A program made the translations under genes and the position numbers. Below the pieces are notes generated by a model. That model ran no database searches. It was not told where the DNA came from and saw nothing but the letters and a program-made list of their open reading frames with translations. From DASPKW01 sp038244055 (GTDB taxonomy: Bacteria; Planctomycetota; Phycisphaerae; Tepidisphaerales; Tepidisphaeraceae), in NCBI GenBank assembly GCA_038244055.1, contig JBBRTW010000032.1, forward strand, positions 1-26,944: a DNA stretch of 26,944 nt, given 5' to 3'. Of this stretch, positions 1-10,400 are shown one piece after another (within the stretch, counting starts at the first letter, position 1; every line of letters begins with the position of its first letter).

Positions 1-323
1 AGCACGACCCGCGCGGCCCCTTCAAAGTCGCCTTCACCCCGGCCGATCATCCCATTACCAAAGGCCTCGAACCCTTCGACACCGACGATGAGCTCTACAC
101 CTGCCTCCAGGGCGAGAAGGAAATCCAGATCCTCGCCACCGCCAATTCCAAAGTCGATCGCAAAGACTACCCCATGGCCTTCGCCAACACCTACGGCAAA
201 GGCCGGGTCTTCCACTGCACGCTCGGCCACGATGTCAAAGCCCTCTCCATCCCCACCGTCCAGGAACTCTACCGCCGCGCCACCGCCTGGGCCGCCCAAC
301 TCCCCATAACCGCACCGAAGTAG
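1..323 (+). CDS. ThuA-like domain protein, C-terminal part (5' end outside window)
   Basis: An open frame enters from the left edge (first full codon at base 3) and ends at TAG 321-323, giving about 106 residues. The visible part reads as the end of a ThuA-like (trehalose-utilisation type, glutamine-amidotransferase-like fold) domain: an HPITKGLEPFDTDDELY stretch followed by YGKGRVFHCTLGHD, which is the usual strand and GHD signature near the C-terminus of this family, and then a final helix (VQELYRRATAWAA). ThuA-like proteins in planctomycetes are often found near sugar isomerases and oxidoreductases, and a sugar isomerase/epimerase follows here at 555. The biochemical activity of the family is poorly defined, so only a role in carbohydrate metabolism is suggested. 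Whether the missing part carries a signal peptide or other domains cannot be seen. Confidence 0.8.
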   Translation, partial: HDPRGPFKVAFTPADHPITKGLEPFDTDDELYTCLQGEKEIQILATANSKVDRKDYPMAFANTYGKGRVFHCTLGHDVKALSIPTVQELYRRATAWAAQLPITAPK

Positions 324-345
324 CTCGTACTCCCTGAACTCGATG

Positions 346-540
346 AACCACGAAAGACACGAAGAACACGAAGAAGAAAGAGAGAGAGTTGAGGGTTGAG
401 GGTTGAGGATGGAAATGGCGATCGAAAGAGTTGATCGCCGATCTTCTGAGCCTCGAATCTCAGCCTTCTCCTGACTCTTTCAACCCTGAACCCTGAACCC
501 TCTCTCCTTCTTCTTCGCGCCTTTCGTGCCCTTCATGGTT
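346..540. repeat. 195-bp inverted-repeat element with 60-bp arms
   Basis: Arms at 346-405 and 481-540 are reverse complements of each other without gaps; by hand I count 49 of 60 positions identical, with 9 of 11 differences being transitions. The outer half of each arm is three 9-bp units of the form CACGAARRR; the inner half is three heptamers (GTTGAGG at 388-408; CAACCCT/GAACCCT at 481-501). The 75-bp spacer (406-480) contains no gene. The right arm ends 3 bp before the ribosome binding site (544-550) of the next gene, so the element lies in the presumed 5' leader of that gene. No transposase and no clear target-site duplication were seen. It resembles a non-autonomous or MITE/REP-like intergenic element. 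Confidence 0.8.
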
Positions 541-554
541 AATAAGGTGACCCC

Positions 555-1418
555 ATGCAAATCGGATTCCACACGGATGCGTTCAACTCCGCCTATTTCA
601 GCTTCGAAAAATGCCTGCAATGGGCCCAGAAAAACAACGTCCACTTCATCGAGTGCGGCCTGATCGATGGCGTGAGCTGGATTCACGGCCTGGGCTATCA
701 ACCCCACGTCGCCCTCTATGAAGACCCCGCCCTCCTGCGCAGGAAGATGGATTCCTACGACGTCCGCTTTTCCCAGGTCGATGCCGCCTTCCCTCTCTCC
801 GGCAGCGATGGTCCCCTGCGCGGCGTTCCCTACGTCATGAAGTCCATCGCCTGGGCCAAATTGATCGGCTGCCCCTGCGTCGATACCACCGATGGCCTGC
901 ATGCCCCCGATAATCTCAGCGAGTCGCAGGCCATGGATCTGATGAAGCGCGAGTACGAGCAGATCATTGAAGTCGCCCAGGCCCATCAGATCATCATCAA
1001 CATCGAACCCCACGGCTACTTCACGACTAAACCCGACATGATGCGCAGGATGCTCGACTTCTGCGACAGCCCCTTTCTCCGCCTCAACATGGACACCGGC
1101 AACACCTTCATCGCCGGCCAGGACCCCGTCGCGTTCCTGAAACGCTTCATCGACCGCGTGAGCCACGTCCACGTCAAGGACGTCTCCGAATCCCTCGCCA
1201 AAGCCGTCCGCGGCGGCCAGACCGGCATCGCCGTCAGCCAGTGCGCCCTCGGCGATGGCGTCAACGCCGACAACATCCGCCAGTGCCTCACCCTCCTCCG
1301 CGACCACGGTTACACCGGCGTGTTAAGCATCGAATGCGAAGGCCAGGCCGGCCCCATGATCGAGAAATCCCTCACCTGGCTCCGCCAAACCCTGACCGAC
1401 CTCCACATCGCCCCATAA
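555..1418 (+). CDS. Sugar phosphate isomerase/epimerase (xylose isomerase-like TIM barrel)
   Basis: This 287-residue protein has the layout of the AP endonuclease 2 / xylose isomerase-like TIM-barrel family, which isomerises or epimerises sugars and related polyols using a divalent metal. The N-terminus MQIGFHTDAF is the first barrel strand. Likely metal ligands lie at strand ends: Glu151 (NIEPHG), Asp180 (LNMDTGN), His206 (SHVHVKDV) and Glu260 (LSIECEG). There is no signal peptide, so it should be cytoplasmic. The ATG at 555 is preceded by AAGGTGA (544-550), which fixes the start. It follows the ThuA-like gene, separated by an inverted-repeat element, which fits a sugar-catabolism neighbourhood. 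The exact substrate cannot be told from sequence; related proteins act on keto-sugars or inositols. Its 3' end faces lpxD. Confidence 0.85.
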   Translation: MQIGFHTDAFNSAYFSFEKCLQWAQKNNVHFIECGLIDGVSWIHGLGYQPHVALYEDPALLRRKMDSYDVRFSQVDAAFPLSGSDGPLRGVPYVMKSIAWAKLIGCPCVDTTDGLHAPDNLSESQAMDLMKREYEQIIEVAQAHQIIINIEPHGYFTTKPDMMRRMLDFCDSPFLRLNMDTGNTFIAGQDPVAFLKRFIDRVSHVHVKDVSESLAKAVRGGQTGIAVSQCALGDGVNADNIRQCLTLLRDHGYTGVLSIECEGQAGPMIEKSLTWLRQTLTDLHIAP

Positions 1419-1438
1419 CCCTCACCTCCATCTTCCTT

Positions 1439-1473
1439 CAACCCTCAACCCTCAACCCTCTACCCTCAACCCT
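1439..1473. repeat. Heptamer tandem array (CAACCCT)5
   Basis: Five 7-bp units run from 1439 to 1473: four CAACCCT and one CTACCCT (the fourth). The same heptamer family occurs in both arms of the element at 346-540. The array lies between the convergent 3' ends of the sugar isomerase gene and lpxD, directly next to an octamer array. Confidence 0.85.
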
Positions 1474-1478
1474 CTCTT

Positions 1479-1518
1479 CTCATTGTCTCATTGTCTCATT
1501 GTCTCATTGTCTCATTGT
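1479..1518. repeat. Octamer tandem array (CTCATTGT)5
   Basis: Five perfect 8-bp units occupy 1479-1518. On the minus strand this reads as a repeat of ACAATGAG. The last units of lpxD are read from it: the C-terminal residues DNETMRQ and the stop codon at 1496-1498 come from the array. Because 8 is not a multiple of 3, gain or loss of a unit would change the LpxD tail. Confidence 0.9.
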
Positions 1519-2506
1519 CTTCCGAACCTTCCGCCCCCAGCTCCTCCACCTTCTGCTCCAACTGCTTGATCCGCTGCATCAGCTCCGGCAGTTGCATGAA
1601 CCCCACGTACACCTTCCGCCCGTGCGCTGCATCCATCGCTGGCGTCCCCAGCACCGTCGTCTGATCCTTGATCGCGCTCATCACCCCCGCCTGCGCCGCG
1701 ATCGTCACGTTATCCCCAAGTTTAAGATGCCCCGCGATCCCGGCCTGCCCGCCCATGATCATATGGTGCCCAACCGTGGTGCTCCCCGCCACCGCGTTCA
1801 GCCCGACCAGCAGCCCATGCGCCCCGATTCGCACTCCATGGCCGATCGAAATCAGGTCGCCGAACTTGGTCCCCTTGCCGATTACCGTGCTCCCCATCGC
1901 CGCCCGCTGCACCGTGCAGTTGGCCCCGATCTCCACATCATCCTCCAGCACCACATTCCCCGTCTGCGGAATCTTATGGTGCATCGCCACCTTGTCCTCC
2001 CCCGCGTGCGTGGCATACCCGAACCCATCCACCCCGATCACCGCCCCCGCATGCACCGTCACCCGATCCCCCAATATGCAATCGTCGTAAACCACCGCGT
2101 TGGGATATAGGGTGCAGTCCCTCCCCACCTTCGCCCGCGGGCCGACATACACCCCGGGATAAATGACCGTCCCCTCCCCCACCGCGGCCGTCGGGTCAAC
2201 ATGCGCCCGCGGATGAATCCCCGCGTGCGGATGCTTCCGATGGCCATGCAGAATCACCAGCGCCTGCGTGAACGCATAATACGGATCCCGCGCCTTCAGT
2301 AGCGCCACATGCCCGCTCTCCACCTTATGCCCCACCACCACCGCCGTCGCCTTCGTCGTCTCCACCTGCTTCATGTATTTGGGATTCGCCAGAAACGAAA
2401 CCTGCCCCGCCCCGGCCTCCTCCAATGTCGCGCACGAAGTCACCTCCAGCTCCCCATCGCCAACCACCACCGCCTCAATCCGCCGCGCAAGTTCACTGAG
2501 CCTCAT
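1496..2506 (-). CDS. lpxD: UDP-3-O-acylglucosamine N-acyltransferase (LpxD)
   Basis: This 336-residue protein adds the N-linked hydroxyacyl chain to UDP-3-O-acylglucosamine, the third step of lipid A synthesis, in the cytoplasm. The N-terminal LpxD domain is clear (GDGELEVTSCATLEEA, then VSFLANPKYMKQ at about residues 36-47). It is followed by left-handed beta-helix hexapeptide repeats from about residue 95 to 290, including VIGVDGFGYA (157-166) and the active-site region SIGHGVRIG with the likely catalytic His223. The C-terminus is a short helix (LPELMQRIKQLEQKVEEL) as in trimeric LpxD. The last residues and the stop come from an octamer array. The ATG lacks a Shine-Dalgarno sequence; TAATCT lies 8 nt upstream on the coding strand. 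No other lpx gene is in the window. Its presence shows the organism probably makes an outer membrane with lipid A. Confidence 0.96.
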   Translation of the reverse strand: MRLSELARRIEAVVVGDGELEVTSCATLEEAGAGQVSFLANPKYMKQVETTKATAVVVGHKVESGHVALLKARDPYYAFTQALVILHGHRKHPHAGIHPRAHVDPTAAVGEGTVIYPGVYVGPRAKVGRDCTLYPNAVVYDDCILGDRVTVHAGAVIGVDGFGYATHAGEDKVAMHHKIPQTGNVVLEDDVEIGANCTVQRAAMGSTVIGKGTKFGDLISIGHGVRIGAHGLLVGLNAVAGSTTVGHHMIMGGQAGIAGHLKLGDNVTIAAQAGVMSAIKDQTTVLGTPAMDAAHGRKVYVGFMQLPELMQRIKQLEQKVEELGAEGSEDNETMRQ

Positions 2507-2538
2507 GCCGTCGTAGATTAGGGGAAAGGATGGAATTG

Positions 2539-2575
2539 GGAAAGGAGGCGGTTCCCATAACCACCTCCTCCTTCC
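2539..2575. repeat. Imperfect hairpin between lpxD and CAP gene
   Basis: Bases 2539-2553 pair with 2559-2575 around a 5-base loop (CCCAT), allowing one mismatch and a 2-base bulge, for about 14 base pairs. It lies 33-69 bp upstream of the lpxD start on the minus strand and well upstream of the CAP gene. There is no adjoining T tract on either side, so an operator-like or structural role is as likely as termination. Confidence 0.45.
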
Positions 2576-2737
2576 GATAACCGTGGGTCCGCATCCCTTT
2601 TCAGTGTTATCAACGCCATTATTCAGGCTGTTTCCGCCGGCTCATCTCATCGTGGGGCAATGTGACACCGATAGGGACCGTAGCAGGCATGACGCCCGCG
2701 CGGCCCCGGAGGGCGAGAGCGCGGCCGGATTGCTTGC

Positions 2738-2746
2738 GGAGGAGAG
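2738..2746 (+). promoter_or_regulatory. Ribosome binding site that selects the GTG start of the CAP gene
   Basis: GGAGGAGAG stands 9 bases (from the end of GGAGG) before a GTG at 2752. Upstream in-frame candidates, GTG 2662 and ATG 2689, have no comparable site. The choice also puts the LEPR-like motif about 20 residues from the start, as expected for this class. Confidence 0.65.
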
Positions 2747-2751
2747 AGATC

Positions 2752-4215
2752 GTGTCACGCAAGCTGCCCGCGCCGATGGCGCGCGATCGTGGAAACGCCC
2801 CGCAATGGTTTGAATCACTCGAGATACGCAATTTGTTATCGGCCGCTTATCCGACCGATCTCGAGCAGTACATGCTCGAGCTGATCAACCGGGCCCGGGC
2901 CAATCCCGCCGCCGAGGCGGCTCGCGTCGGCACCACCCTCAATGAAGGCCTGCCCGCCGGGACCATCTCCGCGGCCGCCAAGCAGCCGCTGGCGATCAAC
3001 CCCAATCTCCACAGCGGCGCGCGCCAGCAGAGCCAGTGGATGATCGACAAGGACATTTTCAGCCATACCGGCGCTTATGGTTCGGATCCGCAGTCGCGCA
3101 TGAAGTCGGCCGGGTATGTGTTTGCTGCGCCCTGGACCTGGGCCGAGAATATCGCCCTGCGCACTTATAAAACCGCCATCCCCACCTCGGCGCTGGTGGA
3201 TGCGATGGAGTCGGACCTGTTCGTCGATGTCGGCATCTCGGATCGCGGCCACCGAGTCAATCTCCTCGACCCGGCCAGCAGGGAAGTCGGCGTCGGGATG
3301 AGCTACGGCATGTTCAATGGGGTGAACGCGGCCACGTTCACCGAGGATTTCGCCTCCTCGGGCAGCGCGGTCTATCTCACCGGCGTGGCCTACACCGATG
3401 CCAAGGTGAAGGATCATTTCTACACCCCCGGCGAAGGGCTCAACAAGGTCAACATCACGGCGACCCGGGTCGGCGATGGGGCGACTTTCACCACCCGCAC
3501 CTGGATCTCCGGCGGGTATACGCTCGAACTGGCCCCCGGCGTCTACACGATCACCGCCAGTTCCACCGCGCTGGGAACGGTGACGTATAACTCCGTCACG
3601 GTCGGCTATGAGAACGTCAAACGCGATTTCACTCCCTCGGCCACCGCCCCAGTTCCCACACCGACCCCCACACCCACTCCGACGCCGATCCCAACACCCA
3701 AGCCCACGCCGACCCCAACGCCGAAGCCGACCCCGACCCCGCCCAAAACAACTCCGACACCTCCCAAGACCAATCCCACCGACACCAAGCCCCCCCGCGC
3801 GCCGGTCTTCTCGGCCGTCCGCAAGCGCAAGGCCTCGCGCTACTACGGCTTTACGATCACCTACACCGATGCCGGCAAGATCAAGCGCTCCTCGATCGGC
3901 GATGGCGATATCCAGGTGCGCGGGCCGCACGGTTTCGCCCGCAATGCGGTCTTCGTCAGTTCAAATAAAGGCGCTGACTCAACCTCACTGACGGTCACCT
4001 ACGCCGTCAAGGGTCCGGACCGCCACTGGGATCGCGTTGATAATGGGGAATATACGCTCTGGATCAACGCCGGTCAGGTGAAAGACGCGGCCGGGAATGC
4101 GCTGCCGGCCCAGCAGATCGGCTCATTCAATGTGCTGATTCCCAAGGCGGGTGTTGCCGCGCCGGCTCCGGGCGCGGTCAAAGCGGCGAAGAAGAGCCAG
4201 TCGATTTTCGGGTGA
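2752..4215 (+). CDS. Secreted CAP/SCP-domain protein with LEPR-type N-terminal motif
   Basis: With the GTG at 2752 the product is 487 residues. Residues 20-31 (FESLEIRNLLSA) match the planctomycete N-terminal LEPR-type sorting motif, with Ile in place of the usual Pro. Residues about 33-205 form a CAP (SCP/TAPS, PR-1 type) domain: INRARANP, SHTG (His105), WAENIA (Glu132) and GHRVNLLDP..REVGVG (His167) are the family landmarks. A beta module follows (ITATRVGDGATF...GGYTLELAPGVYTITA), resembling carboxypeptidase-regulatory-like folds. Next comes a Pro/Thr/Lys linker (nt about 3650-3790), then a C-terminal beta domain ending near VLIPKAG. Bacterial CAP proteins are extracellular and their activity is mostly unknown. 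The frame could start at 2662 or 2689, but those extensions are Arg/Pro-rich and lack a ribosome binding site. It stands alone, divergent from lpxD. Confidence 0.88.
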   Translation: MSRKLPAPMARDRGNAPQWFESLEIRNLLSAAYPTDLEQYMLELINRARANPAAEAARVGTTLNEGLPAGTISAAAKQPLAINPNLHSGARQQSQWMIDKDIFSHTGAYGSDPQSRMKSAGYVFAAPWTWAENIALRTYKTAIPTSALVDAMESDLFVDVGISDRGHRVNLLDPASREVGVGMSYGMFNGVNAATFTEDFASSGSAVYLTGVAYTDAKVKDHFYTPGEGLNKVNITATRVGDGATFTTRTWISGGYTLELAPGVYTITASSTALGTVTYNSVTVGYENVKRDFTPSATAPVPTPTPTPTPTPIPTPKPTPTPTPKPTPTPPKTTPTPPKTNPTDTKPPRAPVFSAVRKRKASRYYGFTITYTDAGKIKRSSIGDGDIQVRGPHGFARNAVFVSSNKGADSTSLTVTYAVKGPDRHWDRVDNGEYTLWINAGQVKDAAGNALPAQQIGSFNVLIPKAGVAAPAPGAVKAAKKSQSIFG

Positions 4216-4277
4216 TCTTCTTCCCCGCCTTTTCTTCATCCCCTTCAACCATGGCCGCGTAAGCGAACGCACGCGCT

Positions 4278-4310
4278 GCCCTCGACTGCGCCTCCATTCA
4301 GTCGGAGGGC
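4278..4310 (+). terminator. Strong hairpin downstream of the CAP gene, possible terminator
   Basis: GCCCTCGACTG (4278-4288) pairs with CAGTCGGAGGGC (4299-4310) with one bulged base and a 10-base loop, 63 bases after the CAP stop codon. No T tract follows, so it is at best an atypical or factor-assisted terminator, or it stabilises the mRNA end. Confidence 0.45.
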
Positions 4311-4370
4311 TCGCACCGTGTTAGGTAGGAAATTGTGCGGGTCGGGCGGTGAGGTGACGCTTTAAGCATA

Positions 4371-4376
4371 TATAAT
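4371..4376 (+). promoter_or_regulatory. Candidate -10 element for the giant surface protein gene
   Basis: A perfect TATAAT sits in a short AT-rich island (about 4360-4400) within otherwise GC-rich DNA, about 115 bases before the ATG. No convincing -35 hexamer is found at the usual spacing. The island GCATATATAATATGC is itself close to palindromic. The long leader would leave room for control. Confidence 0.4.
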
Positions 4377-4478
4377 ATGCCAATTTAGATCAAAAAATTG
4401 AAACCGTCATCGATTTCCTAAGGGTGTGGCTGTTCCTCCATGTTACACTGAAAGCATTGTCCGTCATTCTGATCTATT

Positions 4479-4485
4479 GGAGGAG
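4479..4485 (+). promoter_or_regulatory. Ribosome binding site of the giant gene
   Basis: GGAGGAG lies 5 bases before the ATG at 4491 and settles the start. It is followed directly by a basic, then hydrophobic, signal sequence. Confidence 0.8.
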
Positions 4486-4490
4486 AGCAA

Positions 4491-7400
4491 ATGAAAAGTT
4501 CACAGGGTCATCGCGCTATTTTGGGCCGGCGTAATCGCAAGTCCATCGCCCGCGTTATCTCAAACCTTTTCGTACTGCTGGCCATCGCGGGGATGCTGGT
4601 GAGCCCATCGGCATCGGCGACCACCTACTACTGGGATACCACCTCTACGGGGTTGTGGTCCGCGGGCACCAACTGGTCGCTCGATTCATCGGGCTCGCCG
4701 GCGGGGTCAGTTGCGCCCATCAGCGACACCACCTCCGACTCGGTGGTCTTCAATGGCTCGGGCGTGACGGGCGCGGAAACGGTGCAGTTGGATGCATCGA
4801 CCAGCATCGCCGGCATCACGTTCGACAACACCGGCACGACGCTCATCGACGCCAGCGTGGCAGGCTCGCAATCCCTGAGCATCGGGGCCGGCGGCATCAC
4901 CATCAACTCCAGCGCGGGCGCAGTCACCATCGGAAACGCTACCAATCTGACTCCGATCACGCTCGGCGCGGCACAGGCCTGGAACAACAACGCGTTGACT
5001 CTGTTCACCGTCGTCAATTCGGTCAACAACAACGGCAATCTGCTGACCGTCGGCGGCACCGGAAACACCACGATCAGCGGCGCGCTCAGCGGCGGCGGCG
5101 GCGTGACCATGACGGGGTCCGGCACACTGGCCCTGGGCAACGCATTGAACAGCTACACCGGCCTGACCACCATCAGCGCCGGCACGCTCAGCGTCGGCAA
5201 CGTGGTCGTCGTCTCCAGCGCCAGCGGCTTGGGCAATGCAACCAGCGCCGTCGTTCTCGGCGACGCCAGCAACAAGGGGACGCTCAGCTATACAGGCAAC
5301 ACGGCAACCTACACGCGCGGTTTCACCATCAATGGCGGCGGCGGCGAAGTCGATGTGACCACCAGCGGGCAGACCCTCAGCATCGCCAGCGCCACCAGCC
5401 TGGCCAGCGGCGCGCTGACGTTCGGCGGCGCGGGAAACGTCAGCGTCGCCACCGGGGCGGTCGTTCCGTTCACGGGCTCGGGGTCGCTGACCAAGACCGG
5501 GGCCGGAACGCTGACCGTCACCACCACCGGCGTCACCGCGGTTACGGCGTCGGCGTCGGCGATGCCCATCAACGTCAACCAGGGCATCATGGCCCTGGTT
5601 TTCGCCAACAATGCGATCGTCAATCCATTGGGCACGGGGCTGATCACGATTACGCCCGGCGCGACGCTGACCTTCGCCCAGGCCGGTCAGAACGGCAACA
5701 CCTACGCCAACGCCATCACCATCGCCAACGCCTCCGGGAACGCGATCGTCAAGAGCACTTCCGGGGCGGTTCCTTTCGCCGGTGCCGTGACTTTTGCCGC
5801 GGGCGCAAACACGCCGACCTTCAGGATCGACAACACCAACGGCACGGCGGGGCTGATGACCTTTTCCGGCGGCTTCACCGGCACGGGCAACATCGTGTTC
5901 AACGGCACCGGGACCAACGGTGCGACCATTACCCTCTCGGGGGGAACGGTCAACAACGTCGGCACGCTGAGCAACATCGGCACCGGCGGCACTTCCACCG
6001 CCACGGTCAGCGCCCCCGTCGGCGCCAATGTCGGCAACATCACCCAGCAGGGCACCACCCCCTTCACCGTTTCCGGCGCGATCACACTCGGCGGCGATCG
6101 CACTTATTCCAGTTCCAACACCGGCCTCTTCACCATCGGCGCGATGACCGGAACCGCGACCACGGGCAACACGCAGACCGTCACCTTCTCATCGTCGAGC
6201 GGCCAGATCACCGCCAACGGCAACATTGCCGATGGCGGCGCGGGCGGAAAAGTGGCCGTCGTCACCAACAGCGGCACGGGCGCGCTCGCTTTCGCCGGCG
6301 CGGCGACCTATACCGGCGGCGCCACGTTGAACGCCGGTTCGATCAACGTGCCGACCAGCAACACCGTCGGCCCAATCGGCAGCCTGACCAGCGGCCCCTT
6401 CGGAACCAGCACCGTAACGCTCGCGGGGGGCGGCCTGCGCGCCACGATCAACAACTCGGTGACCCTCGGCAACGCCTTCGCGGCCAACGCCGACACGACG
6501 TTTCTCGCCGCATCCGCAACCGGCACCGACAAGGACCTGATCATCACCGGCCCGATCACCATGTCCGCGGACCGGATCTTCACGGTCAACACGCTTCCGG
6601 CGGCCGGTTCAACGGGCATCTTCTTCAACGGCACCGTCGGCGGAATCCTCGGAACCGAAGCACTGACCAAGTCTGGCGTGGGCACGCTCGTTTTCGGCGG
6701 CACCACGAGTTACACCGGGTTGACCACCGTCAACGCCGGCACGCTCGAATACCTGAACACCACGGCGATGCGGGGCTACCCCGGTTCGACCGCGGGCACG
6801 GTCAGCTTTCTCGGCGGCTCCACCCTCGGCCTGGGGTACGGCGTGGCGGCCGGGCAATTCGGCGCGGCGGACGTCGCCAACGTTCTGGGCGGCACGCTTC
6901 TACCCGGCGCGTTCGCGGCAACGGGCACGAGCCTGGGCCTGGACACGAGCGTTGCCGGCGCGACTTATAGCAATGTCATCGGCAACATCAGCGGCACGAC
7001 GAGTTCGGGCTTTACCAAGCTGGGCACGAACACCCTGACCGTCGGCACCGCCAACACCTACACGGGCCCGACCGTCATCCAGAATGGCGCCGTCAACGTC
7101 GGCGTGCTCGGCAGCGTGGGCGCGGCCGCGAGCAGCCTGGGCGCGCCGGCCGACGCCGCCGCGGGCACGATTTCGCTCGGTTTCGGCGGTTTGACGGGCC
7201 AGTTGCTTTACACCGGAGCCGGCGAGACGACCGATCGGGTGATCAATCTTTCCGGCAACGCCGGCGGCGGCAACATCGACCAGTCGGGCGCAGGCGTTCT
7301 GAACTTCACCAGTCCCTTGACCTTCACCGGCGGCGCGGCTGTCGCCAAGACTTTGACGCTGCAGGGCTCGACCGTGGGCACGGGCGAAATCAGCGGGGCG

Positions 7401-10400
7401 ATCGTCGCCAGCGCTCTGACGATCAACAAATCGGGCACTAACACGTGGCTTCTCTCGGGCACGGGCAACGCTGTGCAGCAACTCGCACTCAACGGCGGCA
7501 TTCTGGATATCGGCGCGGGCGGCATCACGGTCGCTAACGCCGGCGGCAATACCATTCAAGCCCCAACCAGCACTACCATCAATGCCACGGGGGGCGGAAT
7601 TCTCACTATCGCGCAAAATTCGACGACGGATGGTGGCAATGTTGGCGCGGCCAGCGGCCAGACCCTGACCATCAATGCAAAGATCGGCGGAGCCAACGCC
7701 TTTGAAAACTTCGTGGTCGCCAACGGCACGGGCGTTACCGTCTTAACCGCGGCGAACACCTACACCGGCAATACGCTCATCAATTCCAGCGTACTCAGCG
7801 TATCCAATATCGGCAACCCGGGTTCAACCACCAGCAATCTGGGCACGGGTACAACCATTGCCATCAACAATGCCGGCAGCACGTTACGGTACACCGGAAC
7901 GGGTGAAATCAGCACCCGTATCATCAGTCTTCCAGGCACCACGGGCGGCGGCATCCTCGATCAATCGGGGCCGTCCGGCCTGCTCAAGTTCACAACCAAT
8001 TTCGCGACGCCCGGCGGAGGCGCCAAGACCCTCACTCTCACGGGCTCGACCGCGGGCACGGGTGAAATCTCCGGGATTATTAGGGACAACACGGTAAATG
8101 CATTCCTCACCAACGTGACCAAAACCGGCACGGGCACATGGACTCTCTCGGGCGTCAATACCTACACCGGCGCGACGACCATCAACGCCGGCACGCTGAA
8201 TATCAATGGCTCGATCATCGGCGGCATCGTCAATGTGAATGCCGCTGGCACACTGGGCGGAACCGGCACCATCGGCAACGGCACCTCGACGTTCGCCGCC
8301 ACGGCGGGCTCGGTCGTGGTCGCCGGCGGCACGACCGCCGCGGCCCAGGGCACGATCAGCCTGGTCGACGGCGTGATCAACACGCTCACCATCAAGGGCA
8401 ACTCCTTCGCGACGCCCGCAGCCCAGTCACTGACCCTGGGCGGCACCACGGCGGGCACCACCTCGAATCTGAACTTCGATATCGGCACATCGACGACCGA
8501 CACCCTGGTTCTCAGTGGCGGCAACAGCAACAAGGTTCTGGTGCAGGTCGGCGGCGCTACCATCAACCTCACGCCCCTGGCCGACTCGGTCCTGGCCGAG
8601 GGAACCTACAACCTGATGACCTTCGCGGCGGGCACCTTCACCGGCGGGTTCACCCTGGGCTCGCTGACCGACAACGGCGGCCTCAGCTACACGCTGAACA
8701 CCACTTCGACCAACGAGCAGTTGATCGTAACCCCCGGCGCAACCGGCGACGTTTACTGGAAAGGCACGACCAACACCTGGAATGTCCTCTCTGGGTCGAC
8801 CAGCCTTAATTTCACCACCACCCGCGCCGGCGGCACCCTTGCGGGCCTGCCCACCAGCACATCCAACGTTTACATGGCGGGCGATACCGCGGGCAACTTC
8901 ACGACCACGCTCGGCCAGAACTTCACCCTCAACAGCCTGAGTTTCACCGGCACGGGCACGCCCGCGGCCAGCAACGCCATGACCATCGGCGGAACCAGCG
9001 CAGTGGTTCTGAAGGCCGCCAATGGCTTTACCGATACCCAGACGGTCCCGGTCACCTATCCAGCCGGCGTCGGCCTGGTCGTTCAGCCCGGCTCGGCGGC
9101 GAATTTCATCACCGCCAACGTCACGCTGGGCGCAAGCCAGTCGTGGGAAATCGACAACGCGGCGGCCAACGCCTTGACCGTCAGCGGCGTCATCGGCGGC
9201 AACCTCTCCCGCCTGACCAAGACCGGCACGGGCACGCTCATCGTTGGCGGAGCCAACGTCTATAACGGCGGCACGACGATCGCCAACGGCACGCTCATCG
9301 CCAACGTCAGCAGCGCCACCACCGTCAGCGGCGCGGCCGGTCCCTCCGCCAGCGCCATCACCCTGGGCAGCTCGGCTCCGGGCTCGGGTTCGGCCAGCTT
9401 GCTCGCCAATTCTTTCATCGTCAGCAATCCAATCAATCTCGCGGCGGGGGCGGTCGGAACGCTGACGATCGGCAACAACGGAGCGGCGACCGCCGCCGTT
9501 TTCAACGGCGCGATCGCCATGAACGGAATGGATTTGACCGTCCGCGCCACCGGCACCGGTTCGACCACGCTGGGCGGGGCGATCACCGGCTCCAATCCCA
9601 TCATCTTCAACTGCGATCCCACCGCATCCATCACGCTCAGCGGCGCCAGCCCCGCCTTCAGCAGCGCGATTAATCTCCCAACCGGCACGACGCTGATCGC
9701 AAACCCCACCACGGCGACCAACAGCATGACCACCCTGGGCACCGGCCAGATCACCCTCAGCGGCGGAACGCTGAGCCTGAAAAACAACGGCGCATCCACC
9801 GGCGGCGCGCTGATCACCACCGGCGACGGCACGACTGGAAATAACGTCGTGGTGAGCGCCACCTCGACCATCAACGTCGACCGCGGCACCGCCAACACCG
9901 GCAACGGCATCGCCCTTAACACGCTCGACATCAACGGCAGCACATTGAACGTCACCGGGGCCAACGCTTACAACCTCGTCATCGCCGGCACTACCACCAT
10001 GAGCGGCGCTGCCACCTTCAACGCAACCACCGCCCCGCTCAACCTGCTGGGCAAAGTCAGCAACGGCGGCAACAACTTCACCGTCAGCGGCACGGGCGCA
10101 ACCCGCCTGCTCAATGTCGCCACCGGCGCGGGCGCTAACGCCATCACCGGAACCATCAACGTCAGTGGCGGCGTTTTGCTGGGCTTCGCCCCGGCGGCCG
10201 ACGCGATCACCCCGGGCAGCAACTCGCTGGGCGCCAACACGACCATCAATCTCTCGGGCACGAATCCCGTGCTGCGGCTGGCGCCGACGCTGGCCGGCGG
10301 GCTGGCCACCGCGACCACGCCGGGGCTCTTCGAGAAGGGTTACATCAACGGCGCTACGCTGACCTCCCTGGGCGCGACCAACTTCCTCGGCGCATCGCAG

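Noticed and set aside
346..540. CRISPR array reading of the repeated CACGAAG units
   Set aside because: Units are 9 bp, contiguous and in inverted pairs, with no spacers of regular length and no cas genes.
1439..1473. Telomere-like reading of the CAACCCT heptamers
   Set aside because: The array is short, internal between two genes, and resembles telomeric repeats only in its CCCT core; a simple tandem repeat explains it.
2836..3930. A 364-codon minus-strand frame opposite the CAP gene
   Set aside because: The + strand has the CAP landmarks and an LEPR-like motif; the minus product is Gly/Arg-rich without motifs.
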